64,000 bases of DNA from JBKHYJ01 sp046565505 (GTDB lineage Bacteria; Acidobacteriota; Blastocatellia; UBA7656), in contig JBKHYJ010000061.1 in assembly GCA_046565505.1 (NCBI GenBank), positions 186,001 through 250,000 of the forward strand, given 5' to 3'. Both the position numbers and the translations under genes were made by a program. Shown here piece by piece: positions 52,795 to 61,447 of the stretch. The notes beneath the pieces are model-generated. The model made no database searches, was not told the origin of the DNA, and saw nothing but the letters and a program-made list of their open reading frames with translations. Position 1 is the stretch's first letter. Every line of letters begins with the position of its first letter.

Positions 52795-54258
52795 CTAGCG
52801 GGGACCGGGCGACGAGGGGTTGGGGTCATCCCCCTCTTTCCCCTGCGCCTTGCCAGCGCCCTTGAGCTTCTCGACTATGCGCATCTCTTCCTGCGCCCGC
52901 TTCGGGTCTTTAAGTCGGGCGTACAGCAAGGCGAGGTTGTAGTGCGCCTTGGAATCATCCGGGCTTAGTTTCACCCCGGCCTCAAGCTCCTGCTGGGCGC
53001 GCGCGTAGTCCTTCAGCTTCAGGTAGGTCGAGCCCAGGGCGATGTGCGCGTTGGCAAAGTCAGGAGATAGCTGTATGGCCTTTTCAAAGAATTTTATAGC
53101 CTGCTCGTCTTCGGCCTGCTCCTGCGCGATCAGCCCGAGGTAGTAGAAAGATTCCGGGGTGCCGGCGTCTTTCTGAACGCTCTTCCCAAGCCACTCGCGC
53201 GCCTCGGAAAACTTTTTTTGTTTGAGCAAAGTGTAGCCGAGGTACATCTGCCCCGAAGGGTTGTCGGGCCGAAGCTTGAGCGACTGCCGGAACGCCTGCT
53301 CCGCCTCCTGGAGGTCAGGTTTCTTAAGCCACAGCGTGCCTAAAATGAAATGGTAAGACGGCTCCGAAGGTCTGAGCTCAATCGCCCGCTTGAGCGCCGA
53401 CATCGCCTCGGCATTCAAACGCGAATTGATGGCAGCCAGGGCGAACTTGTAAAGCAGGTCGGGCGATCCTGCGACTACGTCTTTGGCGCGCGACAGGTAG
53501 AGGGCCGCGGCGTTTGCGTCGCCCCTGGCTTGCGAGACCGTGGCCGAGCCTATCAGCGCCTCGGCGTTGTCGCCCTGCTGTTTTAGTGCCATGAGATAAC
53601 TGGCTTCCGCCTTGGCCACGTCGCCCTTCTTCAAGTGGGCGTCGCCGAGCACGACGAGTAGGGCGGCGGGCAGCGGGCGCGATTGCCCCGCGTCGTTGAT
53701 AAAGCTTACGCACTCATCGAAGCGGCCTTGAGAGAGCAACACCCAGGCCAGCCTATACAGGGCGTCGTCGTTCGCGGGGTCGAGGCGAAGAACCTCTTTT
53801 AACTCTAAAGCCGTCTTCTCCGGCGCGCCTTTCAGCAGATAAAGGTACGCCAGATTCATGTGCGCCCCGACCAGTTGGTTATCGGCGCGTATCGCCCGCG
53901 AGAATAGGGTCTCGGCTTCGCCCAGCCTCCCCTGCTTCGCGCGGACCGTGCCGAGCAGATTCAGCGCCGTGGCCTCGTTGGGCGAGACCTTCAAGACGTA
54001 ACTCAGTAGCCGCTCTGCTTCCGGGATTCGATTATCACGAATGAACGCGGCGGCACTCTCAATTCGTTTTGTAAGGTCGCCTTCCTGTGGCCGCGCATTC
54101 GCTGTTACGAGAAGGGTGAAGAAGATGATGGCCGCGCCCGTTAACCGGCCCGCGACGAAGACCGCGGTTTTTGGCAAGCCACGAACGCGGCCCGCATTCT
54201 GACGCGCGAGCCGGTAACGCTGTGTACGGCGAGAGAATTTTAGTGGCGCAATAAACAC
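52795..54258 (-). CDS. Secreted or membrane-associated TPR protein (second copy)
   Basis: 487 aa. The start is uncertain: GTG at 54258 has no SD, and a hydrophobic signal-like segment (GAAIIFFTLLVTANARPQ) follows only after about 40 residues. The mature part is TPR throughout (AETLFSRAIRADNQLVGAHM, FAMLIGSATVSQARG-like spacing, LGKSVQKDAGTPESFYYLGL). The FG-GAP/UnbV gene follows within 100 nt. It differs in sequence from the TPR protein at 47881, so the two modules are diverged duplicates or independently assembled. Confidence 0.82.
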   Translation of the reverse strand: MFIAPLKFSRRTQRYRLARQNAGRVRGLPKTAVFVAGRLTGAAIIFFTLLVTANARPQEGDLTKRIESAAAFIRDNRIPEAERLLSYVLKVSPNEATALNLLGTVRAKQGRLGEAETLFSRAIRADNQLVGAHMNLAYLYLLKGAPEKTALELKEVLRLDPANDDALYRLAWVLLSQGRFDECVSFINDAGQSRPLPAALLVVLGDAHLKKGDVAKAEASYLMALKQQGDNAEALIGSATVSQARGDANAAALYLSRAKDVVAGSPDLLYKFALAAINSRLNAEAMSALKRAIELRPSEPSYHFILGTLWLKKPDLQEAEQAFRQSLKLRPDNPSGQMYLGYTLLKQKKFSEAREWLGKSVQKDAGTPESFYYLGLIAQEQAEDEQAIKFFEKAIQLSPDFANAHIALGSTYLKLKDYARAQQELEAGVKLSPDDSKAHYNLALLYARLKDPKRAQEEMRIVEKLKGAGKAQGKEGDDPNPSSPGPR

Positions 54259-54340
54259 GGCTTTAATCAGGGAGTTTATAAATTGACCGAAAGATCATGA
54301 AGCACTTCTTGCGCTTCAACGGCCTGGCAGCGAAACAGCC

Positions 54341-54544
54341 TCAACGGCCTACAGTTGGCATAATGACCTGCCGCCGGAAGATGCTCTCGATACTTTTTCC
54401 GTCCGACGAAACCGCGGTATTCGTCAGCCGGCCGCCGCTGGCATGGGCTTCCGCTGCCTCATAAAGTCGTCTGTGCGTATCTTGATTTGATTGGAAGGCT
54501 AGCGGCGGAAATAAAAAAAGCAGAAAGGTCGAGCGTAAATACAT
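54341..54544 (-). pseudogene. Decayed remnant of a TPR-protein gene
   Basis: A 67-codon frame whose first 40 residues align without gaps to the secreted TPR protein at 47881 (about 15 identities, including LAFQ and the YEAA/YKAA helix). It starts with a signal peptide of the same form (MYLRSTFLLFLFPPLAFQ) but loses the repeat pattern after about residue 40. It lies just downstream of the TonB receptor terminator and just upstream of the intact TPR gene. A short functional secreted peptide is the alternative. Confidence 0.55.
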
Positions 54545-54569
54545 TATTAACTGACTTCTTTGCCCTTAA

Positions 54570-54615
54570 TAAAAGTTCAGACGGAGGGCTGAATAATTTA
54601 CCTCAGCCCTCCGTC
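54570..54615 (-). terminator. Terminator of the TonB-dependent receptor gene
   Basis: A perfect 13-bp stem (GACGGAGGGCTGA at 54580-54592, complement at 54603-54615) with a 10-nt AT-rich loop. In the minus direction it is followed by TGAACTTTTATTAA. It begins 25 nt beyond the receptor stop codon, so the receptor probably has its own transcript end. Confidence 0.8.
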
Positions 54616-54639
54616 CGGGTTCATCCTTGCCGCAGTATA

Positions 54640-57600
54640 TCAGAAACTGAACTTCAATCCGAACTGGATCTCACGGTGACTCTGGGTGGCGCTAAGCGTG
54701 CCAAAGCCTCCGCTAATGTTATTACTGATTGCGACGAAATTGGGGTGGTTCAAGGCGTTGAACATCTCCGCCCGGAACTGTAGGCCATACCGCTCGCGCA
54801 TCCTCCAATTCTTATTTATGGAGAAATCAACGTTGTTAATGGCCGGCCCCCTTATGACCCCGCGGCCGAGGTTGCCGAAAGTTCCGAAGGCCGGGATCGC
54901 AAATGCGGCCGGGTTCAGGAATCTCGTCCGATCACCTGTGTGAAGGTAAATTGGCACTCCCGGGACCAGGTCCGGCCGCGGGTTGACGGCCGACGCCAGC
55001 CCGGCCGTATTCACCGAAGATATCACGTCGATCGGCGTGCCGCCGAAGTAGGAGTAGATTCCGTTCACCTGCCAGTCTCCCAGGACCTGACTCGGCAACG
55101 CGCCCAGACTCTTGAACGACGGCAACACGTATACCAGGTTGGTAACGAACGTGTGCCTGCGGTCAAGGTCCGCGTTGCCCCTATCCAGGTCATAGTTGAA
55201 CGGGTCGCTCGTCGAGTTGGTGAACGAGGTTAGTGCCACGTTTGAAATAGCATGCCCCCAGGTGTAAGCGGCCTGGAAAGCCAGCCTGTTAGAGAACCGG
55301 CGGTTGAGCCAGAGCTGTAACCCATGATAGCTCGAATCGCCTGTAGACTCGCTCATAGTGATGGGGCCGACGCCGCGCAGCCTGCGGTTGGCGTTAATCA
55401 CGCTGGTCGCGTCACCGCCCGTGCTGAGTATGGCGGCGACCGCGGGCCGGGCGCTCGGGACCACGTCGTTCCAGTTAACATTACGCCGCCAGATGTGCAG
55501 ACCGTGGTTCCCTACGTAAGAAGCTTCCAATACAGTGTTCTGTAGGATTTCGCGCGAGATGGTCAGGTTCCACTGCCAGCTCTCGGGAGGCTTGAAGTCT
55601 TCGCTGACGGCGGCGAAACCCGTGTTAGGCCCGACGCCCGCGACCGCGCCCTTCAGCCCAGGATTAATGGTGTCAAGGCTGCGGCAGGTCGGGCAATCAG
55701 CCAGCGTCGCCGTCTCGGCCGAGCCGCCCCACCCCGTGTCTACTGTCGTCGTCCAGGGCGGGTTGCCCGTCATGCGCAAGACATCTTCTATAACGTTCGA
55801 GCGGCTCATGTAACGCCCGAAGCCCATGCGCAGCGCGGTCTTGCCATCGCCGAAGATGTCCCAGGCTATCCCCAGGCGCGGCTGGAAGCCAAAGTTGTAA
55901 GTATTAACCAAAGAGCGGGGTAACCCGAACTCATCGGATTGATCGGCACGCACCAAGCCGCTCAGGGGGTTCGCGCCATCGTAGAGTCTCGGGATGTAAT
56001 TACTGATGCGGTCATCGGCCGAGTACGCCTGCGGGAACCTTGAGTAGCGCAGCCCCATGGTGAACGTGAGGTTCGGCCGCAGCTTCCACGTGTCATTGCC
56101 GTAAAACTCAAAGTCATGCCAGCGGCCGCGCGCCATCTCCGTGTGGTCGGTCTCTGCGTAATTAGAAAGCGGTAAATCTCTGACCAGCAAGTCGGCAATC
56201 GCGTTGCCCGTGTGTGCGCCGCTTCCCTGTATGGCGTAGGGCTGGTTGCCCCCCGCGGCGCCCCCGCCCGGCTCGTCCTTGATATTGTGGCTGAAGAGGG
56301 CGCCGAATTTTAAGCTGTGGGACCCCTTCACCTTAGAGAAATCATCCTTCCAAATGTATAGGTCCTCGTGGTTGCTCCAGGGCGCCTGGTGCCACAGGTC
56401 TGTATACCCGCCGTTACCCCAGAAGAATCCGGGGAAAGAGCCATTTTCATGCGGAAAGACCGTAGGGAACTTGGACACGATTTCCTGATTGAGGGCTTCG
56501 GTTCCCGGACTGGTTGTGATGGTGATGTCGTTACCTGCGCGGGAGAATTGAAATTCGTTGACGGTGGTCGTGCTCAAAGTGTTCGACAGCTTGACGGCGA
56601 AACTCTTGCTGGGCTGACTCCAGTCTGACGAAACGGTCGGGAACGGCGTGTCGCCCCAGAAGTTTCCCGACGCCACGTCGTGAATCCAGTTCTCATTAAT
56701 ATAACGGACCATCAAGTTCATATTGCTGGTGATGCTGATGTCCCCGCGGATCAGGTCCTGGCGCGTGTTAATGGGCTGTAGAGGCGCGGAGAACCAGTTA
56801 TTGCCGGGTGCACTTGGGTCGGCCACGACCGGGTCGGGGTAGACTTTCACCAGTGCGAGGCCCGCCGGGCTGAGCAGGTTCGCGGGGATTCTATTGCCGG
56901 GGAAGCACCCCGGGTCCGTCGGCCTCGGGCCGGGCGTCGTGCATGGCCCCGCCCCGGGCCTGTGCGGGAGCGGGCCGGTAAGCGTGCCGCTAAAATCCCC
57001 TATCTTCTCCGCGGCGGTCGGGACGCGCCCGCCCAGCGCCGACCCGCGGCGCTCGCGGCGCCATTCCTCCGACCAGAAGAAGAAGGCCCTGTTCTTGATG
57101 ACCGGCCCGCTGAAGTTGCCGCCGAAGTTGTTGTAGCGCAACTTGCCTTTGGGCTGGCCGCTCGCGTTAAGGAAGAAGTCATTGGCGTTCAGCGCGTCGT
57201 TGCGGAAGAATTCAAAGAGGCTGCCGTGGAAATCGTTGCTGCCGCCTTTGGTGACGAGGTTGATGACGGCACCCTGCGCCTGCCCGAATTCCGCGCTGAA
57301 GCTATTGCGCTCGACGCGAAACTCTTTGATAGAGTCTATAGACGGGAAGACCAGCAGCGTGGCGTTTGAACCCACGTCCATGTTGTTGACGCCATCGACG
57401 GTCCACATATTCTGGTTTGAGCCATTGCCATTGACAGACATGTCCACGTGCGAGTCGAGCCCCGTGCCGCCCGTCCTGAACCCGCCGCCCGCCGTCACGG
57501 GCGAAACGCCCGGCACCATGAGCGCGAGCTGCGCGTAGTTGCGTCCGTTCAAGGGCAGCTCCGTCACCTGCTTTTCGGCGATGAGGCTGCTGACGTTGCC

Positions 57601-58023
57601 GCTGGTCGTCTCGACCGTCGTGGCGTCGGCGGTCACGTTCACGGTTTCACTCATCTGCCCGACTTCAAGGGTTATGTTGACGACCAGGTTCTCGCTCACG
57701 TGCAGCTCTAAACCGGCGGCGACCGTCTTCTTAAACCCCTGGGGGGCGGCGCTCACGCTGTAACGGCCGACGGGGAGACTGGGGGCGGAATAGATCCCAT
57801 CACTTCCCGTGTTGACCGTGCGCGAGAACCCCGTGTTCTCTTCCCGTATTATTACTTCGGCGTTAGGGACGACCGCGCCGCTTGGGTCTCGCACAGTGCC
57901 ACTGATACTGCCCACGGTGGTCGTCTGAGCATGAGACGCATTAAGGAAGCCTATTCCCAGCAAAAACAGCGTTGCAAGTAAGACGTTGTTCTTTGGAGCG
58001 AGCGGATTTCGTTTTCTCAGCAT
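54640..58023 (-). CDS. TonB-dependent receptor with carboxypeptidase-regulatory-like domain (Oar-like)
   Basis: 1127 aa outer-membrane transporter. ATG at 58023 preceded by AGGGG. A signal peptide (residues 1-32, ending ASHA) leads to a carboxypeptidase-regulatory-like Ig domain (about 37-115; GTVRDPSGAVVPNAEVIIRE), then the plug (VTELPLNGRNYAQLALMVPG) and a long beta-barrel of about 850 residues with the expected aromatic C-terminal strand (GLKFSF). Proteins of this layout are Acidobacteriota hallmarks, used for polymer or glycan uptake or as surface adhesins; the ligand is unknown. Downstream TPR/UnbV and glycosidase genes suggest a saccharide role. Confidence 0.95.
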   Translation of the reverse strand: MLRKRNPLAPKNNVLLATLFLLGIGFLNASHAQTTTVGSISGTVRDPSGAVVPNAEVIIREENTGFSRTVNTGSDGIYSAPSLPVGRYSVSAAPQGFKKTVAAGLELHVSENLVVNITLEVGQMSETVNVTADATTVETTSGNVSSLIAEKQVTELPLNGRNYAQLALMVPGVSPVTAGGGFRTGGTGLDSHVDMSVNGNGSNQNMWTVDGVNNMDVGSNATLLVFPSIDSIKEFRVERNSFSAEFGQAQGAVINLVTKGGSNDFHGSLFEFFRNDALNANDFFLNASGQPKGKLRYNNFGGNFSGPVIKNRAFFFWSEEWRRERRGSALGGRVPTAAEKIGDFSGTLTGPLPHRPGAGPCTTPGPRPTDPGCFPGNRIPANLLSPAGLALVKVYPDPVVADPSAPGNNWFSAPLQPINTRQDLIRGDISITSNMNLMVRYINENWIHDVASGNFWGDTPFPTVSSDWSQPSKSFAVKLSNTLSTTTVNEFQFSRAGNDITITTSPGTEALNQEIVSKFPTVFPHENGSFPGFFWGNGGYTDLWHQAPWSNHEDLYIWKDDFSKVKGSHSLKFGALFSHNIKDEPGGGAAGGNQPYAIQGSGAHTGNAIADLLVRDLPLSNYAETDHTEMARGRWHDFEFYGNDTWKLRPNLTFTMGLRYSRFPQAYSADDRISNYIPRLYDGANPLSGLVRADQSDEFGLPRSLVNTYNFGFQPRLGIAWDIFGDGKTALRMGFGRYMSRSNVIEDVLRMTGNPPWTTTVDTGWGGSAETATLADCPTCRSLDTINPGLKGAVAGVGPNTGFAAVSEDFKPPESWQWNLTISREILQNTVLEASYVGNHGLHIWRRNVNWNDVVPSARPAVAAILSTGGDATSVINANRRLRGVGPITMSESTGDSSYHGLQLWLNRRFSNRLAFQAAYTWGHAISNVALTSFTNSTSDPFNYDLDRGNADLDRRHTFVTNLVYVLPSFKSLGALPSQVLGDWQVNGIYSYFGGTPIDVISSVNTAGLASAVNPRPDLVPGVPIYLHTGDRTRFLNPAAFAIPAFGTFGNLGRGVIRGPAINNVDFSINKNWRMRERYGLQFRAEMFNALNHPNFVAISNNISGGFGTLSATQSHREIQFGLKFSF

Positions 58024-58492
58024 AGATAGCCCCTATTTAACTCTTCGCCGTTTTCCCGGCTCGGTTGTTCCAAGGCTTTGTTTCGATTCACTATGTCCTT
58101 GATTTATGAGAACAAACAAACAAGACACCCCGACCCGCGACTCTACCTATTGTCAGTGCCTGCGTCTGGGCGTAGAATAGTGCCCTGACAGGCCTTATTA
58201 TTCTTAACGACACAGCGAGGAAAATACAGTCAGCCGTAAATATAAACATGAACAGGAATAGAATCAATAGCCTTACGGTAAATTAACAGGTTAATTTAAC
58301 GTCTTAACAAGGGATTTGGGGGATGTTTTAGGGTTATGACAAAGGACCGGCCGGGTATTGGCTATGCGGGCACTTGTGCTTGAAGTCGGGCCGTGTGCCT
58401 ATCCGTACAGGATTAACCTCCTGCTTTTTCCCATGCGTCCTTCTCGCCCAAGTCGGGCGCGCGGGGTCCCCTTCTGAAGTCGAGAGCATTAA
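58024..58492. other. Divergent regulatory region between receptor and transmembrane-regulator genes
   Basis: About 470 nt with an AT-rich core at 58190-58330. It contains the perfect inverted repeat at 58280-58297. No gene. It should hold promoters for both the TonB-dependent receptor and the first regulator-like gene. Confidence 0.5.
58280..58297. promoter_or_regulatory. Perfect 8+8 bp inverted repeat, candidate operator
   Basis: AAATTAAC-AG-GTTAATTT, fully symmetrical with a 2-nt spacer, inside the AT-rich part of the divergent region. Dyads of this size bind dimeric regulators. The neighbouring transmembrane proteins with DNA-binding-like N-termini are plausible but unproven ligands. Confidence 0.5.
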
Positions 58493-59920
58493 ATGAAAAC
58501 CCGCATGGCAGAGCAAGCACCATCAACTTTCGAGCCGGATGCCGTGCGCCAGGCGCTTGAAAGCATTCTTAGCAGCAAGCATTTCGTCAACGCGCCTAAG
58601 AAGAAGAAGTTTCTACGCCTGATATGTGACTTCTACCTTGAGGGCCGCGCGCATGAACTGAATGAACACATGCTCGGCTACGACGTGTTCGGCCGCGGCA
58701 ACGGTTATAACCCTTCGGACGACCCCATCGTGCGGGTATTCGCGCATGAGATACGCAAGAAGCTCGATGCTTATTATGCGAACGAGGGGGCGGCCGACCC
58801 GATCCGCCTGGACATCCCGGCGGGCAGCTATCAGCCGGTCTTCAGCCGTCACTCTCCCGAACCGGCTACCGAGGCCCCCGAAGAGGCGCTCCCGATACAG
58901 CCGCGAGTCGATGTCGAGCCGGCCGGGCGGCGATTCTCGCGCGGGAGGCTGGCCCTGGGCTTCGCGCTATCGCTCCTGGTGATTGCCGTCTTCTACCTCG
59001 CGGCGCTGAACAGGCAGTTGCGGCAGCAGGTGGCCGAGGCGGAGGTTGCAAAAGATCCCGCGACGTATGGGGCGGTGTGGCGGTCTTTTCTGACGAACAG
59101 TAACCCGCCGCTCGTGATACTTAGTAATCCGCCGGTCCTGCGCTTCACGAACGCGAGCGACCCCGAAGCGATGACGAAAGATTCCATACCGCTCCCGGCC
59201 GACACCGCCGAGGCGTTGAAGGGCAAGTTTGTCATAAACCCGGCCGTCTCGATTAAAGAATCCGCAGGCCCGGCCGGCGATGATTTGGGGCAGACAGGGG
59301 CCGGGGTGGTGATCGAGAGGAATCAAACTCCGCGCCTGACCCTGAGCACGAACGTTTACACGGGGATGGGCGAGGCCATAGGACTTCATTACCTGACCGA
59401 TTTCTTCCGCAAGGCGAGCCGCGGCATTCTGCTCAAGCAGAGCCGCACGCTCAGCGCCGAGGACCTCAAAGAGCATAACGTCATTATACTGGGCGGCGTG
59501 TGGGTGAACGAGTGGTCCAGCAAGCTGACGAGGGGCGAAGATTTCGCCTTCACCAGTAAGGCCACGATAGAGAACCGCAACCCCGGTCCGGGCGAAGAGC
59601 GCGAATACGTCCCGCAATTCGACAGGCAGACGGGGAACCTGGTCGTCGATTACGCCCTCATCACCGTCAAACCTAACATATCTGCCGCGAACGATGTCAT
59701 GCTGCTGGCGGGCGTCTACAGCCAGGGCACAGAGGCTGCCGCCGAATATGTCACAAATAAAACTTACCTGGACCAGCTACACCTGCGGCTGCAACAGTCA
59801 GGGGAGCCGGGCGCGCCATCGCCTTACTTCCAGGCCCTGTTAAAAGTGGGAGTTGAAAACGGGATACCGACGACGATATCGGTCCTCGCCCTGCACGCGC
59901 TTCACCCGGCCGAACCTTGA
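58493..59920 (+). CDS. Transmembrane regulator-like protein with unknown C-terminal domain (paralogue 1)
   Basis: 475 aa. Residues about 13-115 match the acidobacterial N-terminal domain that stands before diverse output domains (VRQALESILSSKHF ... LGYDVFGRGNGYNPSDDPIVRVFAHEIRKKLDAYY ... LDIPAGSYQPVF), probably DNA-binding. One transmembrane helix (about 152-171) then puts a roughly 290-residue domain outside the membrane. Key words there are ILSNPPVLRF, YTGMGEAIGLHYL, HNVIILGGVWVNEW and NGIPTTISVLALHAL. I do not recognise this domain. Layout and topology resemble ToxR/CadC one-component sensors. An ATG four codons in (58505) is an alternative start. Confidence 0.78.
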   Translation: MKTRMAEQAPSTFEPDAVRQALESILSSKHFVNAPKKKKFLRLICDFYLEGRAHELNEHMLGYDVFGRGNGYNPSDDPIVRVFAHEIRKKLDAYYANEGAADPIRLDIPAGSYQPVFSRHSPEPATEAPEEALPIQPRVDVEPAGRRFSRGRLALGFALSLLVIAVFYLAALNRQLRQQVAEAEVAKDPATYGAVWRSFLTNSNPPLVILSNPPVLRFTNASDPEAMTKDSIPLPADTAEALKGKFVINPAVSIKESAGPAGDDLGQTGAGVVIERNQTPRLTLSTNVYTGMGEAIGLHYLTDFFRKASRGILLKQSRTLSAEDLKEHNVIILGGVWVNEWSSKLTRGEDFAFTSKATIENRNPGPGEEREYVPQFDRQTGNLVVDYALITVKPNISAANDVMLLAGVYSQGTEAAAEYVTNKTYLDQLHLRLQQSGEPGAPSPYFQALLKVGVENGIPTTISVLALHALHPAEP

Positions 59921-59961
59921 GCGGTCATGAGAGGCGTGCCCTGCGCGCACATTGCGCGGCC

Positions 59962-59989
59962 TTGTCCCGGCAGTCAATGAAGGTATAAT
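59962..59989 (+). promoter_or_regulatory. Candidate sigma-70-type promoter for the second transmembrane regulator-like gene
   Basis: TTGTCC (59962-59967) and a consensus TATAAT (59984-59989) with a 16-nt spacer, ending 54 nt before the ATG at 60044. The -35 is imperfect (4 of 6). It would let the second paralogue be expressed independently of the first. Confidence 0.5.
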
Positions 59990-60043
59990 TGAGTCCCTTA
60001 ATCGTACCGAGGGGCAGTCCGCATATAATCAGAAGATCGCGTT

Positions 60044-61447
60044 ATGACTACAGAGATGTTGCAGATTCAAGACGGGATGCTACATCCGGTCGAGCCCACG
60101 CCGGAGGAGAAGCTCGAACAGCTGGAAAAAATCTTGCACAGTCGCGTGCTCCACGGGTCGGAGAGTCTCGTGGCGCTGCTCCGTTATCTTGTTCGCGAAG
60201 AGGTCTGCGACCCTGGCGTTCATATAAAAGAGTCCACTATAGCCTCGGAGGTTTTTGGGTGCGGAAGTGATTTCGATTCTCGCACTAATTCCGTCGTTCG
60301 GGTGCAGACGAAAAGACTACGAACCAAGCTGCAAGAGTATTACGAAACCGAAGGCATGTCGGACAGGGTTTTCATCGACCTGCCGAAAGGACACTACAAG
60401 GTAACCTTTTCTTACATCCCTCAGAAGGACGAGACGACTTTCATTCGCGAAGCGCAGGCGGAGGCCGCCGGCCCGCAGGCGTCCCAGCCGTCGCGGGAGG
60501 CCGCCTTGCCGGCCTCTGCCCGCCCGGGCGGCATGTGGAAATATATTTTAATCGCCGCCGTCATTACACTGGCCGTCGCAGTGGCCGTGCTCGCTCTCTC
60601 AAATATCAATCTGCGCAGTCAGACTCAACAGGCGGCCTCACCCGATAAGGAGACTGATTATGGGTTTGTGTGGTCCCCCTTTCTGAAGAGTAACGCGCCG
60701 ACTCTGACGGTCTTGAGTAACCCGCCCGTCTATAGGTTCTTAAACAACTCCGACCCCGCGCCGGTGTCGAGAGACTCTTTGCAGATAAGCGCCGGGCAGG
60801 CGCAGGTGCTCGCGGAGGTGCTCAAGAACAAGCTCGTTATGAAGCAGAGTCGCGCGCCGAGGTTAGTACTCTCGACCGCGAATTACACGGGCATCGGCGA
60901 GGCCATAGGGCTTTACCACCTCACGAGCCTGTTCAAGACGGCGGGCAAGGAGATGGCGCTTAAGCAGAGCCGCACGGTCAGCGCCGAGGACCTTAAGAAT
61001 CATAATGTGATTTTGCTCGGGAGCGCCTGGGTTAATGATTGGGTCGAGAAGCTCCCGGTGAAAGAGAGCTTCGTCTACAGCGTCAACGCAAGCATCGAGA
61101 ACAAGGACCCGCTCCCGGGCGAGGGGCGCGAGTACAGGCCCAGGTATAACGAACAGACCGGCGAGGTCGAAGAGGATTACGCCCTGATTACCGTTAAGCC
61201 CGGATTGACAGGCGAGCACAGGCTTATGATACTGGCCGGCATACTGAGCGAAGGCACGCAGGCCGCCGCCGAGTACGTCACAAGAAAGGAATACCTCGGC
61301 GTCTTGAACCAGCGGCTTCAAAATATGCCCGGCGAAGACGGCCCGCCGAAGTATTATCAAGTGCTCTTAAAAGTTAACGTGGATAACGGGATTCCAACGA
61401 CGGTTTCGATACTTGCTATTCATGCGCTGAAAGCGACGAGGGACTAG
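60044..61447 (+). CDS. Transmembrane regulator-like protein with unknown C-terminal domain (paralogue 2)
   Basis: 467 aa, a paralogue of the preceding gene over its full length. N-terminal domain (about 21-122): LEQLEKILHSRVLH ... ASEVFGCGSDFDSRTNSVVRVQTKRLRTKLQEYY ... IDLPKGHYKVTF. One transmembrane helix (about 165-186), then the same unknown domain with VLSNPPVYRFLNNSDP, YTGIGEAIGLYHLTSLF, HNVILLGSAWVNDW and NGIPTTVSILAIHAL. The conserved words in both copies are likely functional or structural cores. The second copy lacks about 25 residues after the NPPV/SDP segment. Whether they form a heterodimer is inference. Confidence 0.78.
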   Translation: MTTEMLQIQDGMLHPVEPTPEEKLEQLEKILHSRVLHGSESLVALLRYLVREEVCDPGVHIKESTIASEVFGCGSDFDSRTNSVVRVQTKRLRTKLQEYYETEGMSDRVFIDLPKGHYKVTFSYIPQKDETTFIREAQAEAAGPQASQPSREAALPASARPGGMWKYILIAAVITLAVAVAVLALSNINLRSQTQQAASPDKETDYGFVWSPFLKSNAPTLTVLSNPPVYRFLNNSDPAPVSRDSLQISAGQAQVLAEVLKNKLVMKQSRAPRLVLSTANYTGIGEAIGLYHLTSLFKTAGKEMALKQSRTVSAEDLKNHNVILLGSAWVNDWVEKLPVKESFVYSVNASIENKDPLPGEGREYRPRYNEQTGEVEEDYALITVKPGLTGEHRLMILAGILSEGTQAAAEYVTRKEYLGVLNQRLQNMPGEDGPPKYYQVLLKVNVDNGIPTTVSILAIHALKATRD

